Both the position numbers and the translations under genes were made by a program. The notes beneath the pieces were generated by a model, which was not told the DNA's origin, did no database searches, and saw only the letters and a program-made list of their open reading frames with translations. From Mangifera indica (lineage: Eukaryota > Streptophyta > Magnoliopsida > Sapindales > Anacardiaceae), in NCBI RefSeq assembly GCF_011075055.1, contig NC_058154.1:6063501-6127500 (forward strand): 64,000 nt of DNA, in the 5' to 3' direction. Every line of letters begins with the position of its first letter. Position 1 is the stretch's first letter. Shown here one piece after another: positions 48,880 through 61,409 of the stretch.

Positions 48880-50335
48880 TATACCAGAACCAAGTATAGA
48901 CTTTGGTAGATCTACCTAAAGGGATAGAACCTATAGGGTGTGAATGGGCCTTTAAAAAGAAGACTAACGTGGAAGATAATGTGCAAACCTATAAGGCACG
49001 ATTGGTTACAAAAGGTTTCACATAAGAGCATGACATAAATTATGACAAAACGTTTTCACCAGTCGCAATGCTGAAGTCTTTTCAGATTATGCTTGTAATA
49101 GTTGTATATCATGATTATGAAATCTGTCAAATGGATGTCAAAATTGTTTTCTTGAACAAAAACTTAGTAGAAGATGTGTATGTGGCACAACTCAATGGTT
49201 TTGTTCTTGATAGACAAGCGAACAAGGTATGTAAGTTACAGAGATCCATTTATGAACTCAAACAAGCTTATAGGAGTTGGAACATTTGTTTTAACAAAGT
49301 CATAAGAGAATTCAAATTCATTATAAACAAAAATAAGCCATGTGTGTACAAAAAAGTCAATGGGAGCAAGATAGTATTTTTAATATTATATGTTGATGAC
49401 ATATTAATTATTGGGAATGATATACCAAAATTGCAATCAGTAAAGACTTGATTATCCAAGTGTTTCTCTATGAAAGACTAACGAGAAGTAGCATGTATCC
49501 TTGAAATTAAGATCTACAAAGATATATCACATAGGCTGCTTAGACTAAGTCAAAGCATATACATTGACGAAGTGCTAAAAAGATTCAACATAGAAAAATC
49601 CAAGAGAGTATATCTTATGATGAGTCATGGAGTATATTTCTCTGATGATATGTGTCCTAAAACACAATAAAAGTGAGATAAGATGAGGTTGATCCCTATA
49701 TTTTTGTGATAGGATCAATTATGTATGTCATGTTATATATGAGGGTTGATGTCTCATGCACTTTAAGAATGTTATTGGATGGTTGTTAAGAACATTCTCA
49801 AGTACCTTAAAAGGACTAAAGATATGTTCTTAGTTTGTGGAGGAGAGTCTGAGTTCATTGTACAAGGATATAGTGATGTCAGTTTTCAAATAGATCGAGA
49901 TGATTTCAAACCCCAATCAAGATTTGTGTTTTGCCTAAATGTGGAGCAATCAGTTAAAAAAGGTCTAAGTAAAGCATTATGACTGATTCTACGATCGAGT
50001 TTGAGTATATTATTTTATTAGATGTGATAAAAAAAGTGGTATAGATCAAGAAGTTTGTCATTGAACTTGGTATGGTCCCATATATAGAAAATCCTATAGA
50101 ACTTTGTTGTGACAACAACAAAGTGGCAACGCAAGCAAAGGAGCCATAATCTCACCAACGATCCAAATACATAATCAAGAGATACCACCTGATTAGATAA
50201 ATTATTCAGTATAGAGGTATGTAGATATGAAGAGTAGATACTGATGACAATTTGGCTGACCCATTGATGAAGCCTCTGTCACAATAAAAGCATGATAGAC
50301 ATGTAATCTCATATGGCATTAAATATATGTTTGAT
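48880..50335 (+). pseudogene. Reverse transcriptase and RNase H, copy D
   Basis: An open frame at 49068-49451 covers the RT palm: QMDVKIVFLNKNLVEDVYVAQ, RSIYELKQAYRSWN and the catalytic LYVDDILIIGND. RNase H text is at 49779-50330, ending with TDDNLADPLMKPL before the 3' LTR. The stretch between them (about 49755-49785) is shorter than in standard copia elements. Confidence 0.83.
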
Positions 50336-50358
50336 TAGTTATAGTGCAAGTAGAAGAT

Positions 50359-52250
50359 TGTTAACGGAATGCCCTAAAGTGAATTATCACAATTAATGTT
50401 TAATGTAATATTTGGTATCTAATTAATAAAAATGGCATTTATATTATTTGTATATTATGAAAAAGAAAATTGTTTTAAAAATAGTAGAATTATGACAAAG
50501 ATATCAGTGCTCGACACCAGATTATGAAAACCTTATGTGCACATTAGATAGGTGTTTTTGAAATGCTCGTAACTTTGATATTACTATGATAAAGGGCACA
50601 AATAATAGTGATAGAGTTATCATAGTGTTAAACAATCTCATCAAAAGATAATGGCAATTTTCATATGTTAAAGTTGTTTGTTGACGACTTAGTATAACAC
50701 ATGGTTGCACATTATAAACGTGTCCATCGAACTGACTCATCAAGAGGATTCCATATGGATGATTACTCTAATGTCTATGGGAAATATCCTATTAGTAAAA
50801 TGAGATACATGTGATCCTTAAACTTAAGGTTATCGAACTGTCTTATACAAGGATCAGTATGACTTGACACCAGCCTAATGTAGTCTAATAAGAGAATTGT
50901 TAGAATGGTGATGATTAGTCATATCAAGATTTGTACGAAGACTATGATAGATCAATAAAGAATTCATTACTCTTGAGCATAGAAGTTGATATCTTAGTTA
51001 GGGCCTATTAAAGGATGTCAATGACCAACTAAATATGTGGCCAAAGTGGAATTGAGTTTATGCTCTATTCAATATTATTTGGTCATTAACAGAAGTCAAT
51101 ATATGTAATTTGAAGGGACCTAAGCGAGACACTTAATCTATGCATTAACCTTGAAGAGATATTGTATGACAAAAGGATTGAATTATATAAAAAATCATAT
51201 CACTGATAGATTAAAAGAAGTCATATGCTGACTTCTACTAATCGAATAAACATGATGTCTTGTTAGAGATCAATTTTGGTTTCTGTCCAAACGGATGTCG
51301 GATTGAAAGCTCGACACAAATCTGATCTTTACCAACTTAGTGGAGAACTTATAGGTCACATATAAAAGGAGTTGATGAACTCTAAAGGCATAAGGATTGT
51401 CCAAGTTAGATTTGGTATGAATGTTGGTTGGAGAATTTAAAGCCTTGGAAAGGTCTATAGACCATAAATATATTTTAATATATTTTGGGACCTTAAAGTA
51501 ATAATCTTGAGTTATTAAGGTATATGCAAGATTTGGTAAGATTGAGTTGGATTGACTCAAATCCACGTCACCTAATTTGAAATTTAAATTAGCATTATGA
51601 TAGGATTTTATCCTATCTTCATTAATATTGGAATCTTCCAAAATTGGGTAGAATGCCAAAAATGGTGAAACGTTAATAGGATATTAATGAGGGAATATAT
51701 ACACTTTAATTACGTTGATCAACTATACAGCTTTGATGAGTTGTATACGTGGAAGCTAGATAGGAATTTTTCCCACACAACTCATGTCTGTCTGGCACAT
51801 TAATTTGTGCCAAACGTGCATGGATGTGTTGCTTGGGAAATATTCAAGTCCCAGGTGGCAAACATGTGAAGTGTATATATATGTGTATTCCTTGTTTTAA
51901 TTAAATATACCCTAGCCACTGTAGAAAGATTTTTCCTTTCCTCTCACATAAATTCGTCCTTTGGCTCTAGCAAGCCATGAGTATAGTTAAACATTCATAG
52001 TTACTACTTCGTGTGGATACTGAGGAGTAGACTTATGCTTGGTACTAATAGTGGCTACTTTGTAACCTCTCTTTATCAACGAAAAATGAAGGAGCCACCC
52101 ACGCAACTATATCTAACAAACACCCTATATTTGTTCTGTATGTTTGTAAATTAATCTTACTAATTTAGAAAAGGGTTTTACGGATTGTTTGATATTAAAT
52201 TAAAATTTTAATCTGATTATTCCACTGTCAAAGACCGTAAAATCCCTACA
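50359..52250 (+). repeat. 3' LTR, copia copy D
   Basis: TGTTAACGGAATGCC to AATCCCTACA, 1892 bp, preceded by a purine-rich AGTAGAAGA. It resembles the 3' LTRs of copies B and C more than its own 5' LTR. Confidence 0.9.
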
Positions 52251-52255
52251 TCTTA

Positions 52256-53103
52256 AACTCTTTTAGTCAACATTTGCTGCTTTATTACAAAGAATGTTCC
52301 ACTTGAGATTAGAAACTTAAAACATGATGAAACAAAATTCGAAAGCATGTTCAATTCAAGGAGAGAGTATGTCTTCTTTTGTAGATAGGAAATTTGCTTT
52401 GGAGGGGCAAATGAGTAACTAACAACAAAACTACGCGTTAACAAAATGGTCCTTTTGAGTTGAATTTTGTGCCCACAGGCTTCAAGGTGTTTTATTTTCC
52501 TCAATGACCCTTATATTTCTTATGGAAATTGGGAAGTTATTTATCCTGTAATTTTACTTCTTATGGTTTCTTTTGTTTTAATGAGATTTGTTTTGTCTTT
52601 CTATTTTAAAGAAATATTTTGTTTGAGGTAGAGTTATTATTATTATTTTTAAATAGCTAGTCCAATAATTGTCCCTTTACTTGAAATTGAAAGTGTATTA
52701 TGTATTTAGCCTAATTTTGTGTTAGTGGATGGTTTTGATTTTTTTTTTTTTTGGTTGATGTTTTTGAGGTCTATTTTACCATGAGAAAAGTAATAACATG
52801 AGTCTCTCATACAATTGATTTGAATGTGTATATAATTAGATTGAATTGAATTTAGGATAAAACAGAGCACTTTTTTAGAGTCATCATGTTTTTTTTTTTT
52901 TTTTCTCATTTCATAATGGATGGTTACAATATAGATATGTGTATATATAACAAATTCTGGGTAGAAACCAGAACCTACAAGGTTAGTTCTAGATAGGAAC
53001 CGACCTTACAGATTTCAAGTTTCGGTTTCTATTCCTAAGAACTAGTCAGTTCTAATTTCGATTTCTAAAAAATTTACAAGATATTCGAACCCACTCATCC
53101 CTA
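52256..53103. mobile_element. Right part of the split hAT element, block D
   Basis: It resumes after the copia target duplication and ends ACTCATCCCTA at 53103, followed by GTTTATAA (53104-53111), matching 7 of 8 bases of the left target. T-runs at about 52740 and 52890. Confidence 0.78.
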
Positions 53104-53111
53104 GTTTATAA

Positions 53112-55226
53112 CATTCCAATTATCTTTCATCACTTTACTTTTAAATCGTATAAAAAATATATATTTTTTATCATATTATAATTCTATCATTACCTTGTTA
53201 CAAGTAACTCGAACATCAGTTTCTCTTTTTTTTTTTTTTTTGGGCGGGGAAGAATGTCATTCTCTTTAATGCTAAACTGCATCAGTTAATAAATGTCTCT
53301 CTTAAGATGGCTTGAGTTACCCTTGTATGCATTTATCTTTACTTCACATTTATTATTTAATATTATATGTTTCTCTTTTGATTATTATTTTAAAATTCAT
53401 TTGGCTTCCTTAAGTAGTAGAGAATGTCACATTTCTTTTTCTCTAAGGAAAATGATTTTACTACTATTTAGATTTAAGAGAAACAACTTCTAAAAGTTTA
53501 TATATCTTTTAAAATTAACAAGAATTTTAACAACTCATTTATTTATATATAGGGCATTGATAAAAATAATTATGTATAATAATATTACCCACTTATCTTT
53601 TGTTTGAACGACAATTTCGCACTGTGAAAAGTTTGTACAAAAATATTATGACATAAATACTTAAGGATAAAAATGTGAAAATTTTATAAGTTTAAAATAT
53701 TTCATTTTAGTTTCTATCAATTAAAACCATTGCAAGAATTTCAAAACTGAAGTAGACATAATTAATGAAAACATTTTACGATGTTTTCCAATGTAATAAA
53801 ATATTCCCTGTTGAATCTAATATCTTTATGCAAAATAATAAAAGAAACATGCTAATTGATTAAACTTTAAATATTTTCAAAGTTTTATCATCTTCCCTCC
53901 ATGCCCTTGCTAATTGTATTTCCCAACCTCCACTTCTTATTACATGCAAAACATGAAAGACCATGAGGTGACTATAATTCATTAAATAAGTAGTCAATCT
54001 TTCTAACCCTTAAGTCATGGGCAATGTCTAATCTTATCTTAAAAACATAGATAAGACTATACCTTATGCACCACATCTAAAACACTATGTCATTCAAGCA
54101 TTTGTACGTACATGATATGATGCAATACATGCATAAGTTATCTTCATGGAAGTCATGATGAAAAAATTTTTGTTTTCTTCATTTCTTTTTTGAATCTTAA
54201 TCAAATTAAATTGAAGCATGGATTCAAAACTAAGTAGTCGATTGAGCTATAGTCTACTAGTAACATTGGTACTTAAGTGACTCTTCTCCATACACCTTTT
54301 CATTCATTCCTTTGTGCACATCATTGTTGTCACTTGTAAACTTATGGTATGCATGTAGCTCAATGAGTTCTCTAACTATGTCAATCCTATGAAAACTTTA
54401 AATTTCACTTTCATGTAGAAACATATTTCCTTGGGCATCTACTAACTAACTTTCATGTATAGGGTCAAGTCCCTTTTTATACAAACATACTCACATTTTT
54501 ATTTGAAAACATGCATCTTAACATTCACATTACATAAATGTTTCTTGAACTTTTCAAGAAAATGTTTTTAGCATTTTGTAAACTTATCATAGACATTTCA
54601 TAAACATGTCTGAAACCTTGTTCAAAACATTCATAATATGTCATAAGTCATCCATGAAAATTCCTAATAAGACTTAAGCCCTTCATTCATCACATTCCTA
54701 TCATTAGGACGACAATTTTATTCATAGGAAAGGTTCGAAACAAGCCTCAAACAACTTTCTAGGCAAAACAATGCAATGTCATGATATGCATTTTTTAATG
54801 TTACGACAAGTAGATTTTGCCTAAGTAAGGGCAACTTAATACTACAACATTCATTTTTTTTTATGTATTGGCATCGCTATTCCCATCCTATGTCGCGACA
54901 TTACAATTTTGATGTTGTGACATTTGACATAGAAAGTGCACTTTCATTTCTAAACTCATCTAATCTTATTTCACAATCAAGTTAATCAAGTACAGTTCAT
55001 CTAAGGATCAAATAAACCTCCCTCTAAACTCTCTAAACACACATACTCCGCCCAATTAGGGTGCTAATCAAAATTCTATCACCATACCTCAATCCACATT
55101 CAAATTATACAATCAATTAAATAATGGTTTCTCAGAGTTTAAAGATTTCATAAATTTCAACAACCATCACCATGCTTATGAAATCTTAAACTCAACAATT
55201 CAATGCAATTTATGGGATTCAAAAAC
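53112..55226. other. Duplicated non-coding flank, block D
   Basis: Collinear with 32595-34724. Until about 54300 it differs from block C by roughly a tenth, then is nearly identical to about 55060, then shows many small deletions. A T-run with GGGCGGGG lies at about 53225-53250. No gene is seen. Confidence 0.55.
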
Positions 55227-55871
55227 AAATGTAACAACCTCTTATTTCATACCCTAAGGAGAATAGTGAGGTTACTAATTACCTTGCTTGAGAATTTCTT
55301 TGTCCCTATTTTAATCTTCCTTAACCTTGGCTTCGATTTCTCTCTATCCCTAACAAAAATAAGAGGGCGATTAAATTTAATTTCTCTTAAACCTAAGAAA
55401 TAGGGTTTCATACTTACCTCAACTGCCTTAGAATAAAAATAAGAAAAAAATGAATTACTTTATGGAAGGTACCTTAATTAAAATTCTTGCAAAAATTTTA
55501 GAGAAGCAAATTTTGCTTGTTGTTTAAGGGAAGGAGAAGAGAAAATCATTTTCTTTGGTGGAGAGGAGTAGTGAAACAAGATTATTGGGGATATGGCATG
55601 CTTATATACATGCCCTCAATTAACGATTTCAAACCTTCACTTCTTTACACTAAACATTTTAAATATGCATAAAAATTCACCCAATTTTAGAAATCTTTAA
55701 ATCTCAAAAATCAAAGTTACTAAAAGTCTAAACTACCATCTAGAAATAGTTGAGAGGTTTAAACACAAAATTAAATTTAAATTACCATTATACCTTAGAT
55801 TGTACCTATGGGGTTTTAATCTTTTAAATTTCAGGATAAAACACTAAAAAGATTAAATACCATTAATAGTT
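55227..55871 (-). repeat. Possible LTR promoter segment, block D
   Basis: Same segment as 34725-35350, with several small deletions that also break the minus-strand frame found in block C. Confidence 0.3.
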
Positions 55872-56323
55872 TCTTAGGGTATGTCTTAGATCCAATTGAC
55901 TTGTACATTTGTAATGATGTGATTTATCTATTTGTTAAGTTATTTATGCATGTTAATGTTTAACATAATTTGTTTGTAATGAATAATATGTCTTAAGAAT
56001 GATAGAATTGTAATGACAAGACAAATGATCATGAGAATTTATACATTTAAATGACCATTCTAAAAATACCATGATAATCCAATTATTATTACTCGTGTTC
56101 TTGATATAGTAACATTAGTATTATAGATGTTTTTAGAATAACTATCTAATGTGTATAGGGTTCACAATCGTCATTTTTAATCCCCATGATCATGATTCAT
56201 CATTCGAAGGGCATAATTATTATGCAAACATATATGCAAAACCTTGAATAATAGAATAATAAAGAATAAATAAATAAAAATTACATCATCACAAATAAAT
56301 TGATGACTTGCATTACCTAAACA
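55872..56323. repeat. Palindrome of two inverted LTR ends, block D (degraded)
   Basis: Same two-arm structure as 35381-35868, starting TCTTAGGGTATGTC and ending CATTACCTAAACA. Many short deletions relative to block C, concentrated after about 56020, reduce arm pairing. These may be consensus errors. Confidence 0.6.
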
Positions 56324-57300
56324 AGTAAGATGTAGACCATTGTAGGTTGATGTAGAAAGTTTATGTTTTATTAATGTTATATTTGTAAGAGATAGATTTT
56401 GTCCTTATAGAGTCATTGTGTCATTATAAAGAATATATTTGTCCACGAGAGTAGATGCCATATTAATGCTAGTTAGTTGCCACGAAACTAGAATTAGATT
56501 TGAAGTGAGTTTATTCGAGTTTAAACATAAGTTTAGTTCAAATGAATGGTTAACACAAGTCTTAAATAACTGTTGACAAAATCTTAAGTTCAAGTTAAAA
56601 AGTTTCGTTAAAAATAAACCCGAACTTAAACTTGAGTTAGAGTTATGCTTGGCTCACGAGTCAAGCATGATTCACTTGAACTCTTAGCAAATAATGTTGT
56701 TTTCAACCTTACCTAAAGATAAGACTAAATTCAAAGTAAACTTATTTAAACTTGAAACAAACTTAGTTTGGATAGTTCAAAACAAAAAACATGAATAAAT
56801 GATACTACAGACATTAAACAAATGTACATCAAACTTGATCCAAACTCATTTCAAAAAGAGTTGAAAACAAGTCAGACCCTATTCAAACTCGGCTCGACTT
56901 GTTATCATCCCTACTCCGAAGTCACACCACTCATAAGACATTTGTTTTCCACTCTAAATATTTGAACTCAATAATCAGAATTGCTAAAGGCAATATGCCA
57001 AAAGGATATATTTTCACGTGACAAAAAGCGACAAAGTTCTATTTTTGGATAGGTCATGCTATTCAGTCATCCCAAAAACTAAAAAAACAAAAACAAAAAA
57101 GACAATACTGGTTTCTAGCAATCTTAACTATTTTAGTGGTGGTAAATTCAATTCTTAAACCTAAAATTTATTTTATTTAATATTATTACGTTATTATAAG
57201 CTTGCCTCTAATGAAATTTAAATAAGATTTTTGTTATGAAAAAATAATACTAGAAAATTCGGCGGGATTGTCTATATATACTACTCTAGAATCCTTGTGA
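56324..57300. other. Mixed junction sequence, probably a chimeric consensus
   Basis: The backbone follows 40194-41055, but short strings from 36010-37040 are interleaved in collinear order, for example ACTGTTGACAAAATCTTAA, AAGTTTCGTTA, CTGGTTTCTAGCA and AGCTTGCCTCT. No gene is present. The P450 that separates these two flanks in block C-D (36006-40231) is missing here. Confidence 0.65.
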
Positions 57301-58376
57301 GAAGTTTAGTGAACTATTGATTAACATTGTTGAACTTGAAGCTTTTGGTCATCGACTACTCGCCTGGGTGCCTTTACTTTAGGCCACAGCATCAACAACG
57401 ACAACACATTACAACTTTTCTGTTTCAATGTTTTGTGATATTTTTTTTTTTTTCACTTTAATTTATAATTATTCCTTTAACTGGATCTTATTTGAACTGC
57501 AATAAACCATGAATCAGTGATGAACTACAGGTCTAACTACAGTACAGTCCGAATATAAGTCAAAATAGGTTTTCTTGTTACAATATTCATTTTAAAAGTC
57601 AGTTTATGGTCCGACTTGTCCAATCTGATCCTGCAAGTCATGCTAATTAACATATTTTCTTTAAATAGGTACTTGACTTTTATGTTAATATTAAAAACAC
57701 AATTGTATAATTAATTTTTTAATATAAACATTTTTATTATTTATTTAATTTGAAAATCGAATCGATTATTTAGTTATCAATTTTCAAATTCTAATAAATC
57801 AAATCTCTAATCAAATTTCTAGTTTTCATAATATTCTACTTGTTAACCAAACTGACTTCACGATATCCTATTTTTTATTTTGGATATCGGTTCAATTTTG
57901 AGAAAATTTTGAACAGCCCTGTTGATAGGAAAGAAGAAAATGGGAAAAATCAAACCACAAGAGAAGAGAAATTAAAAAGGAGAATAGGATGAAGTTGTGG
58001 TGAGAGAGGAGAAAAAATAATAATATAATTTAAATTTAAATTAAAGAGACAAATTTACTTGAATACCCTTTTGAAAGTAAAGTTGACACTGGACTAAGGA
58101 AAGTTGAACGAAAGATGAAAATTTATTATATCTCAATCAATTTTAAAAGTAAAAATTTGCAGTTTTAACACAACTGAGAAGAGTAACCATCGTTCTCCAT
58201 TTTCAAAATTAAATTTGCACGCTACCACTACCAAACTCCCATTTTCTATGTAAATGAATGGAAAATGAGATACGTCCGTTGAGCTTTGTTTATTTAAATT
58301 CACTGTTCTTATATTAGAAGTATTGAAAATCAAAGCTACCGCCACTTTCCCCATTAATTTGATGATACAATTATTT
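57301..58376. other. Second copy of the P450 3' flank
   Basis: Almost base-for-base 41057-42132 at offset 16244. It contains the same short minus-strand frames and no gene. Confidence 0.8.
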
Positions 58377-58384
58377 GTTTATAG

Positions 58385-58801
58385 TAGGGGCGAGCAAATT
58401 GCCTGTTCGAAATCAGAACTATTGGGTAATCGGTGATTGGTTCCGATTCCTATCTGAAATAAAAAAAAAAAAAGATAAGTTCGGGAAGAGAAACTGAAGG
58501 CATATGTAGGTTCTAGCTCCTTGCTCTCAGGAACCGAAATTGGAACTGACCTAGAACCGATCCAATTCACTTATTTAATACATTGGGTCAAGTACGTAAC
58601 CCAATAATTAAAAAAAAAAATTAATACCTAAAATTAACATAAGGTGCCCTATTTCCTTTCCCCAATTCTTTTTCTTTTTCCCCCAACTAGCTGCCTACTT
58701 TCAAACCTTTTCTCCTTCTTCAGTTTGGTTCTAGTCTTCCAAAGGTTTTTGCTACAATTCTTTCCATCCTTTATCTTAGTCCAATATGTCCATTTTTCTT
58801 A
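58385..58801. mobile_element. Left part of the split hAT element, copy E
   Basis: Duplicate of 42141-42557, with the same TAGGGGCGAGC start after GTTTATAG, and ending with the TCTTA copia target (58797-58801). Confidence 0.8.
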
Positions 58802-60660
58802 TGTTAGGGTGGTCTCTTAGAGCAAATCGTCACAATTAATATTTAACATAATCTTTGGTATTTAATTAATAAAAAAGATATTTATATTATCTGTATATTA
58901 TTAAATAGATAATTGTCCAAAGAATAGTCCAAACATGACAAGGGTATCAGTGTTTGACACCTAATCATGAGAACTCTATGTGCACATTAGGTGATTGTTC
59001 TTGAAATATCCGTAACTTTGATATTGCCATGATAAAAGGTACGGGTAATAGTGATAGAGTTATCATAGTGTTGAATAACTTCATCGAAAGATGATGATAG
59101 TTTTCATGTGTTAAAATTATTTGTTGATGACTTGGTACAACACATGGGTATACATTGTAGACATGTCCACCGGACTAACCCACCAAAAGGATTCTATATA
59201 GATGGTTACTCCAGTATCTATGAAAAGTATCCTCTTAGTGAATGGAGGTATATATGATCTTTATACTTAAAATCATCAGATTGTTTTGTACAAAGATTAG
59301 TATAGTTTGACACTAACCCAATATAGTTCGATCAAAGGATTATTAGAAAAATGATGATTGGTTGTATTGAAATCTATATGAAGGCTATGGTGGATCAATA
59401 AAAGATTTGTCACTCCCAAACATGGAAGATGATATCTCAGTTAGGGTCTATTGACAGATGTCAATGACCAATTAAATTTATAATCAAAGTAGAATTGAGT
59501 TGATGTTTGATTTAATATTATCTGGTCAATAATAGAAGTTAATCTATGTAATTCATCGAGCCCTAAGAGAGATACTTAATCTATACCTCTACCTTGAAGA
59601 GATATTGTACGACAAAAATTGTCACTAATAGGATAAAAGAAGTCACATGCCGACCTCTACTAATCAGGTAGTCATGATATCTTGTTAGAGGCCAATCTTG
59701 GTCTATGCCTAATAGATGTTGGGTCAAAATCTCAAAACAAATCCTATTACTATCAACTTAATAGAGAGCCTATGGGTTACACACAAAAAGAGTTTATGAG
59801 CTCTAAATGCATAAGGATTGTCCAAATTGGAGTCAGGTTAGATTTTGGATGGAGAATCTAGAGCCTTGGAAACGTCAATGGACCCAAAATATATTATAAT
59901 AAATTTTGGGATCTTAGTGTAATAATCATAAGTTGCTCGAGTGTATGTGAGATTCGACAGGATTGAGTTAGATTGACTGAAATCCACGTCACCTAATTTA
60001 AAATTCAAATTAGGATTACGCTAGGATTTTATCTTATCTTCATTAATATTGGAATCTTCAAATTTTGGGTTGAATAGAAAAAATGGCGAAGAGTTAATGA
60101 GATATTAATGAGGGAATATACACGCCTTAATTACGGTGACCAATTGTACAGCTTTGATGAGTTGTATACGTTGAAGCTAAGTGGTAATTTTTCCCACACA
60201 AGTTATGTCTGTCTGACAATTAATTTGTGCCAGGTGTGCATAGATATGCTGCTTGGGACATATTCAAGTTATAGGTGGCAAAAATGTGAAGTGTATATAA
60301 ATGCCTATTTCTCATTTTAATTAAAAATATACACTGCAAAATATATTCAACTCTAACCATTGTAGAGAGATTTTTTTCCTTTTCTCTCACCTAAAGTTGT
60401 CCTCTAATTCATAGTTACTGCTTCATATGGATACCGAGGAGTAGACCTACGTTTGGTACTGATAACGACTTCTTTGGGACCTTTTTCCATCAATGAAAAA
60501 TGAAGGAGCCACCCATGCAAATATATCTAACAAACACCCTATGTTTGTTTTGCATGTTTGTGAATTAACCTTACTATAGGGATGATCTAGCAGATTATTT
60601 GATATTAAATTAAAATTTTCATTTAATTATTCCATTGTCGAAGATCACAAAATCTCTACA
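58802..60660 (+). repeat. 5' LTR, copia copy E
   Basis: Same ends as the LTR at 42558-44416 (TGTTAGGGTGG...TCTCTACA). Differences noticed include single substitutions near 59158, 59216, 59452 and 59530. Confidence 0.9.
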
Positions 60661-61182
60661 ATGGTATTAGAGTCACCCTTGAGGGATTAATTTACAAAAT
60701 TAAATACCTATGTATTGTTGTATTCGATTGCAAGATATTTGTTAATATCGAATGTTAGTAATTTGTAAATTGCTATTGTAAAAATTTTAAAGAAATTTTG
60801 TGATTAATGCAATGAGAATTTAAATTGGTGTTGCTTTTATTGACTCTTTTTTTTTCTCTCTAAATTTTGTTGGATATTGTCAAATTTAATATGCAAGTTA
60901 TTAAAATTTTGGTTAAAGGCTGAATTAGTTTCACATTGCTACAAGAAATCAATTTCAATACTTGTTGTTGCATATTTCAAAAGTTACTACTAGTGAGATC
61001 ATGGTTTATGTGCCATGTTACCTTATCCCGATACTGTAGCCTACCAAAACTTAGAGATTTTTAACTGAATTGCTTTACAGCAACTTAATAGAGAAACACG
61101 CCAACAACGCCTATGTACACAATGTGCGTGGGTGGCACCTAGCGTGGGTGCATGCTAGACCTTCTCTTGACATTTGAGTTTT

Positions 61183-61409
61183 TCAAGTATGGCATGGTTG
61201 AACACTCCTTGTGCTAACCACGCACATGTATTCACAAGGATAGCATAATTGGACTCTCCTTATATCAGCCATACCCATGTTATGCCAAAGATGACATGGT
61301 TGGACATTCCTTGTGCTAATCATGCCCATGTTGTCTCAAGGATGGCATGGCTGAACACTCATTGTGCTAGTCGTGCCTATGTTGTTCCAAGAATGGCATG
61401 GTCATACAT
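61183..61409 (+). repeat. 51-bp tandem repeat in copia leader, copy E
   Basis: Identical in layout to 44939-45165. Confidence 0.85.

Larger units (their letters stand above)
42558..52250 (+). mobile_element. Ty1/copia element, copy D, full length
   Basis: 9693 bp, with 5' LTR 42558-44416, primer site at 44418, gag-pol order gag, PR, IN, RT, RNase H, then 3' LTR 50359-52250. Perfect target duplication TCTTA at 42553-42557 and 52251-52255. The LTRs differ from each other by roughly a fifth by eye at their starts, and every protein domain has stops or frameshifts. It is old and immobile. Confidence 0.93.

Noticed and set aside
46470..50335. Functional gag-pol polyprotein in copy D
   Set aside because: Many stops and frameshifts, catalytic Asp of the protease changed to Asn, and strongly diverged LTRs.
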